A DNA stretch of 13,303 bases. Origin: Chordibacter sp038110535. Lineage in GTDB: Bacteria > Verrucomicrobiota > Verrucomicrobiia > Opitutales > Seribacteraceae. Both the position numbers and the translations under genes were made by a program. Location: contig JAYNJW010000045.1 in the NCBI GenBank assembly GCA_038110535.1, forward strand, positions 1-13,303. Direction: 5' to 3'. The notes under the pieces are model-generated. The model did no database searches, was not told where the DNA came from, and worked only from the letters and a program-made list of their open reading frames with translations. Positions 1-6,700 of this stretch are shown here, in pieces (position 1 is the stretch's first letter; each line of letters opens with the position of its first letter).

Positions 1-1605
1 GAGATTGCCCGTAACCGTTCCAATTTGCGAAACCATCATGCCTTTTGGGAAGAGGATTGGGGAGGGTACAAGGAAATTCATTGGCCTCCGGTCGAGGCAA
101 CGGAACTCCGGGTAGATTTTTCTTCCGGGTATGTCGCATTGGATGAGTTGGAGGTTTTTGGACTTCCTGCGGAGAATGAAAACTTGGCCCATCAATCTAC
201 CGGGACAAAGGTGACGACCGATCCTTCCTTTGCTCAGCAGGGGAACCGGTTCCCCATTGAAAGAATCATTGATGGAAAATTTGGTACTCAACGCTGGCAG
301 GCCAGTTTTAACAAAGAAAACAAACAACAACCATGGTTACAACTTAGCTTCAATAAACCCACAACGATTGGACGGCTTCGGTTAAGTAGCAATCGTGAGT
401 ACTATTTCGAAACCGACTACCTTGAAAAGAAAACCAAGTATAATTTTAAGAATTTTTCGGTCAGTGCAAAACTACCGGATGGTACCTGGAAGAAACTCTT
501 TGCCACAAAGGATTTCAACAAACTGATCGAAGAGAAGAAATACCTTTCTGAAACTATTGAGGAAATCAATCACCTAACCTACAGGCTTTCTGAGGAAGGT
601 CCCCGCCCCAGCTTTGTCGGTACCTTCATTCAGCCCAAGCCAGTTCGTGTCTTTCATCGGGGCAGTCCGGAAAACCCCCGTGACCTAGTATTACCGGGTG
701 GGCCTAGGATTCTTGATGGAGAGCTTGACTTGGACAAAGATGCAACCGGGCGTGCCCGACGATCTGCCTTTGCCGATTGGTTGGTCGATACAAAAAATCC
801 TTTAACAGCTCGAGTAATGGCCAACCGGGTTTGGCAACATGTCTTTGGCCATGGACTGGTCACCACTGGTAGTGATTTTGGCCGGGCTGGGGCAGCTCCC
901 TCTCATCCCGAATTGCTCGATTGGCTGGCCGCCGAGTTTTCCATGCCTGAGTACAGCGGTGCGAAGCCTTGGTCAATGAAGTCCTTAATTCGCCTGTTGG
1001 TTACTTCCGAGGCGTTCAAGAGATCCAGTAAGCCTTCCGAACAAGGTATGCTCAAGGATGCAGGGGCCACTTTTCTCTGGCGCTATCCTCCCAGAAGAGT
1101 GGAGGCAGAAGTTATACGCGACGGTATTTTGCTGGCTTCCGGAAAACTCGACCGGGCAATGGGGGGAAGGAGTTACCGGATACACAATGTTAAAAAAGAC
1201 TATGCTCAATGGGAGGTGGTCGATAATTTCGGGTCGGAAACCTGGAGACGCATGATTTATCAGGAACGGATGCGGCGGGTAGATGACCAGATCTTTACTG
1301 CCTTTGACTTTCCCGATTGCGGACAGGTCCGGGACAAAAGGCCGGTTTCCACCACTCCTCTCCAGGCGCTTAATCTTATGAACAGCCCGTTTGTGGTTCA
1401 GCAGTCAAAGTATTTGGCAGAACGAGCGCTTAAGGATACGCAGAACGAAGACGCTACTGCCATTGCCAGATGCTTTGAGCTCCTGCTCTCGCGCAAACCC
1501 GATGAAGCTGAACTATCCGCCGCTCTAGGGATAGCCCGTGAACAGGGTCTCGAAATTGTCTGCCGGGCCTTAATCAATTCCAACGAATTTGCCTTTATTC
1601 CCTAA
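1..1605 (+). CDS. DUF1553 (PSD1) protein with discoidin-like domains, 5' end outside window
   Basis: The frame is open from base 1, so this is the 3' part of a longer gene; 534 residues are visible. The TTG at 25 should not be read as the start. Residues about 30-57 look like the closing strands of an F5/8 type C (discoidin) fold (ALDELEVFG). Residues about 60-165 form a second discoidin-like domain (ENLA... IIDGK... WLQLSF...). DUF1553 fills about 230-534, with NRVWQHVFG at 275-283, HPELLDWLAAEF, the TPLQALNLMN block and the NSNEF ending. In this family a PSCyt1 haem domain and DUF1549 normally precede DUF1553; they should lie left of the window. The enzymatic role of DUF1553 is not established; export to the periplasm is usual. 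The discoidin-like domains suggest carbohydrate binding, which is inference. The DUF1501 gene starts 8 bases after the stop. Confidence 0.9.
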   Translation, partial: EIARNRSNLRNHHAFWEEDWGGYKEIHWPPVEATELRVDFSSGYVALDELEVFGLPAENENLAHQSTGTKVTTDPSFAQQGNRFPIERIIDGKFGTQRWQASFNKENKQQPWLQLSFNKPTTIGRLRLSSNREYYFETDYLEKKTKYNFKNFSVSAKLPDGTWKKLFATKDFNKLIEEKKYLSETIEEINHLTYRLSEEGPRPSFVGTFIQPKPVRVFHRGSPENPRDLVLPGGPRILDGELDLDKDATGRARRSAFADWLVDTKNPLTARVMANRVWQHVFGHGLVTTGSDFGRAGAAPSHPELLDWLAAEFSMPEYSGAKPWSMKSLIRLLVTSEAFKRSSKPSEQGMLKDAGATFLWRYPPRRVEAEVIRDGILLASGKLDRAMGGRSYRIHNVKKDYAQWEVVDNFGSETWRRMIYQERMRRVDDQIFTAFDFPDCGQVRDKRPVSTTPLQALNLMNSPFVVQQSKYLAERALKDTQNEDATAIARCFELLLSRKPDEAELSAALGIAREQGLEIVCRALINSNEFAFIP

Positions 1606-1613
1606 CCATTGTC

Positions 1614-2854
1614 ATGAATAACCAGGAAGAAAAAATATCATCCATTGGCCGATCTCTGCTCAACCGTAGATCATTTATGAAGAGTACTGGCTTTTCACTG
1701 GGTGCCTTGGGCTTGGCTGGCTTACTTTCACAGGATGGGCTTCTGGGAGCTTCCGATCCACAAAGTTTTACGGGAAAGATTCCCATTCGTCCCGAGGTCG
1801 ATCCCGACAACCCCTACGCTTCCCGAAAAGCCCATTTTGATACTCCCGCCAAACAAGTGCTGGTCATTTTCTGCCCAGGCGCAGTCAGCCATGTGGATAC
1901 TTTTGATTACAAGCCGGATTTGGCAAAATATCATGGCCAAAAACCTCCAGGAATGCCGGCGGTTACTTTTGAAGGGCCAACCGGCAATATCGCCAAGCCT
2001 TTCTGGGACTTCAAGCCCCGTGGGCAGACTGGCAAAATGGTTTCCGACCTGGTGCCCAACCTTGGGGAGATGTCCGATGACTTTTGTTTTCTGCACGCCC
2101 TTCACACCCAAACAAGTGCCCATCCGCAGGGAGAGAATTTTCTTAACACCGGATTTACCATGGAGGGATTTCCTTCCTTTGGTTCGTGGGTTACTTATGC
2201 TTTAGGGTCTGAGAATGAGAACCTGCCTGCATTTGTCGCAATTAATGACCCGCGTGGACTTGCCCGGTCCGGAAAAAACAATTTCGGCAGTGCATTTTTG
2301 CCGGCTGCCTTTCAAGGAACGGATTTTAGTGCCAAACAACCCCCGGCAAATTTAAAGAGACCGGATGCATATACCGATCTGGACGACAAGCATACCATTA
2401 GCCTTTTGCAAAAGCTTAACGGCAGGCATTTACAACGCTACCCGGGAGATGCCAACCTGGCTGCCCGCATTGCCAGTTATGAGTTGGCGGGCAAAATGCA
2501 GACCTCGATTCCGGAGGTGATGGACTTGTCCAGCGAGCCAGCTTCCATCCAAAAGCTCTATGGTTTGGATTCCGGTTCCCAGCTTAAAAAGGAATATGCC
2601 AAGAACTGCATCCTGGCCCGTCGTTTGATTGAAAAAGGCGTTCGGGTTGTTCAGCTTTTCAACGGTAGCGACGCATCGGGTGGAAATGGGGTGACCAACT
2701 GGGATTCGCACAGTGATATTTTTAAAACTCATGCCATGCAGGCCGAAATCATGGACCAACCAACCGCAGCATTGATCAAGGATTTGAAAAGCCGCGGGCT
2801 TTTGGAAAATACCCTGGTTGTCTGGTGCACGGAGTTTGGAAGAATGCCCTTTCT
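1614..2854 (+). CDS. DUF1501 protein with Tat signal (module 1), 3' end lost in gap
   Basis: Visible are 413 residues and two bases of a Leu codon. The start at 1614 puts a twin-arginine motif at residues 17-23 (NRRSFMK), followed by a hydrophobic stretch (GALGLAGLL), so folded export is predicted. Family marks are a DTFDYKP block after the first strand, SENENLPAFV, the RRLIEKGVRVVQLF strand and CTEFGRMPF at the cut. I recall DUF1501 as a member of the alkaline phosphatase/sulfatase fold clan; no reaction is established. The usual GGPS turn before the DTFD block reads PGAVS here. The second DUF1501 gene continues about 285 bases beyond the point matching the cut, so roughly 90 C-terminal residues are missing, including the block that matches GRGHN there. 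There is no Shine-Dalgarno sequence; the start lies 8 bases after the DUF1553 stop, which suggests translational coupling. Confidence 0.92.
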
Positions 2855-2954
2855 NNNNNNNNNNNNNNNNNNNNNNNNNNNNNNNNNNNNNNNNNNNNNN
2901 NNNNNNNNNNNNNNNNNNNNNNNNNNNNNNNNNNNNNNNNNNNNNNNNNNNNNN
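2855..2954. other. Assembly gap 1 (100 N)
   Basis: Exactly 100 N. The upstream DUF1501 reading frame and the downstream sulfatase frame both enter the gap open. The missing piece must hold about 280 bases of DUF1501 (by comparison with the second DUF1501 gene) and the sulfatase start with most of its signal peptide (about 45-60 bases). The true length is therefore probably above 300 bases, and 100 is a placeholder. Open frames that appear to cross the N run are artefacts. Confidence 0.97.
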
Positions 2955-4620
2955 CTCTGCGGTTTCTGCTAATAGACCAAACGTTCTTCTGATCGTCTGT
3001 GACGATTTGAACGATTATGTGGAATCCCTAGGTGGTCATCCACAGACCAAAACACCCAACATTGCCAAGCTGGCAAAAAGCGGCGTTTCCTTCACTCAGG
3101 CACATTGCAATATCCCCATTTGCAATCCATCTAGGGCAAGTTTTGCCACTGGTATATATCCGCACAATTCCGGTCATTTCGGATTTGAGCCATGGAATGA
3201 AAACGAGGTGCTGAAAAATTCGCACACGATGATGACCTTTTTTGCTTCTCATGGTTATCATACCTTAGGCACAGGTAAAGTCATGCATGGTCATGATAAA
3301 GGAGAATGGCAGGAATATGGTCACCCCTCGGATTACGGCCCCTTCCTTTTCGATGGAAATGAAAAGTTGCCGCATCTTGGTACTCCCAGCCCATTTCGGG
3401 ATGATTTCGGTGTGATTGATGGAACCTTTGGACCACTGGAAAAGGTTTCCCATAAATTTTCTCCCAAGACAGGGAAAGCTTACTCATGGATGACGGGTGG
3501 CTGGAAAAAACAGCGGGCTATGAAATATGAATCAGAAGAAGATCGCGATCCTACCGGCGACGAACTCAATGCTCAATGGGCTATTCGCAGGCTTCAAGAA
3601 TTAGCTGTTTCTAAAAGTGAAAAACCATTTTTTATGGGGGTTGGATTTATTCGTCCACATACTCCCCTTATTGTTCCCCAAAAATATTTTGATCTTTTTC
3701 CACTGGATGAGATTAAACTACCGAAAATCAAAAAAGGCGACGCCCTAGACACCTTTAAGCACACGGTAACTTCTGACGAGGACGATCGTGGGGGAGACCG
3801 CGGGACCAAAATGTTTGACAGTCTGGTTGCTTCCTATGGTGGAGACCGTGAACTCGCCCTCAAGAAATTCATTCAGGCATACCTTGCCTCCGTGGCCTCA
3901 GTGGACGACCTTGTGGGAGAGGTGCTTGATACCTTGGCACAGACCGGCTTGGACAAAGACACCATCGTAATTTTCACCAGTGATCATGGCTGGGGAAATG
4001 GCGAGAAGGATTACCTTTATAAAAACTCACTGTGGCAGGAGAGTACCCGCATCCCCTTGATTATTCGTGTTCCTGAAGGAACAACAAAAGGTGGTGAATG
4101 TGACCAGCCGGTATCCTTGATTGACTTGTTTCCCACCTTGGTCGAACTTTGTGAATTGCCTGGAAATACGTTGAAGAATGAAAAAGGTCTTCCTCTGGAC
4201 GGCTTTTCACTCAAGCCGTTTCTGGAAGACCCTGAAAATGGTAAATGGCAGGGTCCAGACTATGTGATCACTGCTCTGTACAAATGGGCTCATCACTATG
4301 ATCCCGGGCAACAAAGTTATTCGCTTCGTTTTAAGGATTGGCGTTATATCCGTTACGAGAATGAGAAGGAAGAACTCTATCATACTACTGAGGATGACCA
4401 CGAATGGAACAACCTGGCCATGAACCCGGAATATTCGGATCGATTAACTGAGTTTCGAAAAAAACTTCTTTCGATTATTCCCCAAAGTAAACCCGACAAA
4501 GCCTTGAGTAATAATAAGTGGAAAGATCTTTACTTTAAAAAAAATCCGCAGGCGGACACCAATAAAGATGGGCGTCTCTCTTGGCCCGAGTTGAAGGCTC
4601 ACAAAAATACGAAAAAATAA
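2955..4620 (+). CDS. S1-family sulfatase, iduronate-2-sulfatase-like, with C-terminal EF-hand; 5' end in gap
   Basis: The visible 554 residues begin with SAVSA, apparently the tail of a Sec signal peptide, directly before RPNVLLIVCDDLND. Counting from the first full codon at 2956, the formylglycine signature is C56-N-P-S-R60. Metal and active-site candidates are D16/D17, K108 and H111 (GKVMH), H235 (RPHTP), D343/H344 (SDHGW) and K356. C-N-P-S-R fits the CxPSR rule for maturation by formylglycine-generating enzyme. The DDLND start and the SDHGW block resemble iduronate-2-sulfatases and their bacterial relatives; the substrate is not determined. After the catalytic domain, residues 534-545 form a canonical EF-hand loop (DTNKDGRLSWPE), a calcium-binding addition seen in PVC sulfatases. 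It ends module 1 and is followed 43 bases later by another sulfatase. It probably hydrolyses a sulfate ester on a glycan in the periplasm or outside the cell. Confidence 0.93.
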
Positions 4621-4663
4621 TCAGCCCCCCACGATTTCTTTGAAGAAGTATAATTAACCAATC

Positions 4664-6046
4664 ATGTATCAACATTTTATATCCTTCTTTTTATTTTCTC
4701 TTTCTTGGACCACGGCTCTTCTGGCAAAGCCCAATATGATAGTGATCATGTGCGATGACTTGGGCTACGCAGATGTTGGCTTTAATGGTTGTAAGGACAT
4801 CCCGACTCCTCATATCGATTCCATTGCCCGAAACGGGATAATATGCACGAGTGGATATGTTACTTATCCTGTATGTGGACCTTCGCGGGCTGGTTTCATA
4901 ACAGCCCGGTACCCTCAACGATTCGGTTTCGAACGAAATCCCCAGTATCAGCCGGATGATCCTGGGATGGGGTTGACTCGGGAGGAAAAAACAATAGCCG
5001 AATTAATAAAACCAAGAGGTTACCACTGTGGAATTATTGGCAAGTGGCACTTAGGTGCACATATTCCAACAAGTCACCCGATGAAGCGGGGATTTGATGA
5101 GTTCTATGGCCACTTGGGAGGTGGACACTTTTATTTCCCGGAGAAGCTCACCATTCGTAGGAGTCAGGATGCCAATGATGAAATGGAAAGTTATCGGACA
5201 TGGCTACTAAAAGGTTATGACCCCGTTCCTCCAAGAAAATATTTAACTGATGATTTTTCGGATGAGGCGGTGGCTTTTGTCGAGCGAAACAGGGATTGGC
5301 CATTTTTCCTTTTCCTTGCCTACAACGCTCCTCACGGACCACTCGAAGCAACCCCCGAATATTTGAATCGTTTTTCTCACATAGATGAACCTAAACGAAA
5401 GACGTATGCAGCGATGGTAAGCGCGGTTGATGATGGGGTGGGTCGCCTCCTGTCTGAGCTCGAAAAATATAAGCTTTTAGAGAATACCATCGTTGTTTTT
5501 TTGTCGGATAATGGTGGGATAACGACCAAAAGCGGGTCGAGCAATCTTCCCTTGCGTGGAAACAAGGGGGAAGTCTGGGAGGGTGGCTTCCGGGTACCGT
5601 TTGCCATTCAATGGCAGGGGGTGTTACCCAAGGGTTCAGTGTATGAATACCCGGTGTCATCACTTGATATTGGTACTACCATTGTTTCCCTCTCTGGTGC
5701 TGAAATGCCACAGGATAAACCGCTGGACGGTGCAAACTTGATTCCTTTTTTGACCGGCAAAGACAAATCTCCCCCGCACCCATCCATTTACCTTAGGAAA
5801 TATGATAGTGATGTATTTGCGGTTCGGAATGGGAACGAAAAACTGGTTCTTTCACACAAGGGAGCGAGCCCTCAACTTTTCGATTTGGAGGAAGATATTT
5901 CCGAGGGTAATGATCTTGCCAAGCAAAGGCCCAAGCGCGTTGAGGAGTTGGAGAAGCTTCGAAGGCAATGGAATGATGAATTGATCGAACCGACTTTTCT
6001 CGGACTTATTCATCGGAAGGGTTGGGGGAAGAAAAAGAAGAAATGA
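4664..6046 (+). CDS. S1-family sulfatase, arylsulfatase/GALNS-like
   Basis: Complete at 460 residues, a usual length for a single-domain S1 sulfatase. The ATG at 4664 gives a signal peptide of about 21 residues (hydrophobic FISFFLFSLSW, cut near LLA-KP). Metal-binding D31/D32 (CDDLGYAD) are followed by the formylglycine signature C71-G-P-S-R75, then K127-W-H129 (GKWHLG), H224 (APHGPL), D282/N283 (SDNGG) and K301. All residues expected for a working type I sulfatase are present. The sequence style (VCGPSRAGFITARYPQRFGF) is that of arylsulfatase B/GALNS-like bacterial sulfatases, many of which act on sulfated galactans; the exact subfamily and substrate are uncertain. The protein ends in five lysines, whose purine-rich codons lie just before the start of the next gene. 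The HAD gene overlaps the stop by four bases, so the two are probably translated together. Confidence 0.94.
   Translation: MYQHFISFFLFSLSWTTALLAKPNMIVIMCDDLGYADVGFNGCKDIPTPHIDSIARNGIICTSGYVTYPVCGPSRAGFITARYPQRFGFERNPQYQPDDPGMGLTREEKTIAELIKPRGYHCGIIGKWHLGAHIPTSHPMKRGFDEFYGHLGGGHFYFPEKLTIRRSQDANDEMESYRTWLLKGYDPVPPRKYLTDDFSDEAVAFVERNRDWPFFLFLAYNAPHGPLEATPEYLNRFSHIDEPKRKTYAAMVSAVDDGVGRLLSELEKYKLLENTIVVFLSDNGGITTKSGSSNLPLRGNKGEVWEGGFRVPFAIQWQGVLPKGSVYEYPVSSLDIGTTIVSLSGAEMPQDKPLDGANLIPFLTGKDKSPPHPSIYLRKYDSDVFAVRNGNEKLVLSHKGASPQLFDLEEDISEGNDLAKQRPKRVEELEKLRRQWNDELIEPTFLGLIHRKGWGKKKKK
6024..6042 (+). promoter_or_regulatory. Purine-rich ribosome binding region for the HAD gene
   Basis: A G-rich then A/G-rich run (gggggaag at 6024-6031, then gaaaaagaagaa) precedes the ATG at 6043. 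The ggaag element sits about 11 bases from the ATG. It is the only convincing Shine-Dalgarno-like stretch at a start in the window and supports the ATG at 6043 over the in-frame TTG at 6022. The same bases encode the lysine-rich end of the sulfatase. Confidence 0.45.
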
Positions 6047-6600
6047 TTTCTGAATTACAGGGAGTGGTCTTTGATATGGATGGAGTGGTGATTGATAGTG
6101 AAATTACTCACTACACTGCAATCTGCGAGGCAATGGGACCCGAGGTATCAGCTAGTTTTGAAGAGTTTCTCGCTCATTGCACCGGCAGGGACGAAGTCTA
6201 CGCCATGAGCCGGATGGCAGAACTTTCTGGCATGGGGTGGAAAGAAGCCGATATGCAGGACTGGTCCATTCGCAAGGGCAAAGCCTATGCCAGGCTGGTC
6301 GGGCAGCGGGCTCATGCTATTACTGGATCGGTGGATCTTGTCCTGTCCGTAGCAAAGGAGTTGCCCGTTGGATTGGCCACCGGATCGCGCCGTCATGATG
6401 TGGATGCTGCCCTTGCGGTTCTGGAAGGGGGTGCTTTAGAGGATACTTTCTCTGCGATTGTCACCTCCAGTGACGTGGGGTCAACCAAGCCCAGTCCTGA
6501 AACTTACGAGAAAGTAGTATCGATTATGGGGCTTAACCCGTCCTATTGCTGGGCAATCGAAGATTCCCCCAATGGAATCATTTCGGCAAAAGATGCGGGT
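6043..6600 (+). CDS. HAD-superfamily hydrolase, beta-phosphoglucomutase-like; 3' end lost in gap
   Basis: The visible 186 residues start at an ATG that overlaps the preceding TGA (ATGA). Motif I is D11-M-D13-G-V, with D11 the likely nucleophile and D13 the acid/base. The helical cap follows at about 18-85. Motif II is T113 in LATGS, motif III is K149 in STKPSPETY, and motif IV is E173-D174 in AIEDSPNG. The order and the SPNGI block match the subfamily of beta-phosphoglucomutases and sugar-phosphate phosphatases, usually 210-225 residues, so about 30-40 residues are missing. There is no signal peptide, so it is cytoplasmic, unlike its exported neighbours. Overlap with a sulfatase gene suggests a role in processing the sugar set free by the pathway; the substrate is unknown. 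Four lines counted by hand gave about 58 % GC, higher than the flanking sulfatases. Confidence 0.9.
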
Positions 6601-6700
6601 NNNNNNNNNNNNNNNNNNNNNNNNNNNNNNNNNNNNNNNNNNNNNNNNNNNNNNNNNNNNNNNNNNNNNNNNNNNNNNNNNNNNNNNNNNNNNNNNNNNN
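6601..6700. other. Assembly gap 2 (100 N)
   Basis: Exactly 100 N. It interrupts the HAD gene after its motif IV and hides the start and probable signal peptide of the following haem protein. Completing both would need roughly 200 bases or more (about 30-40 HAD codons plus about 30-40 N-terminal codons of the next gene), so the 100 N is probably a placeholder. An ATG-initiated frame upstream of the gap, in frame with the next gene, lies inside the HAD gene and is not its start. Confidence 0.97.

Noticed and set aside
1728..2123. 131-codon - strand frame opposite the first DUF1501 gene, and similar antisense frames (2430-2759, 7367-7768, 8420-8830)
   Set aside because: Each lies wholly within a well-supported + strand gene with conserved motifs and has no recognisable protein signature.
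2818..2972. Open frames that run through the first N gap (DUF1501 frame ending just after it, sulfatase frame starting just before it)
   Set aside because: They exist only because N codons are not stops. The sulfatase start at 2818 lies inside DUF1501 coding sequence in another frame, and the short tail after the gap in the DUF1501 frame matches no family ending.
6572..6600. ATG at 6572 as start of the PSCyt1-DUF1549-DUF1553 gene
   Set aside because: It lies within the HAD motif IV region in another frame and gives no signal peptide. The real start is in the gap.
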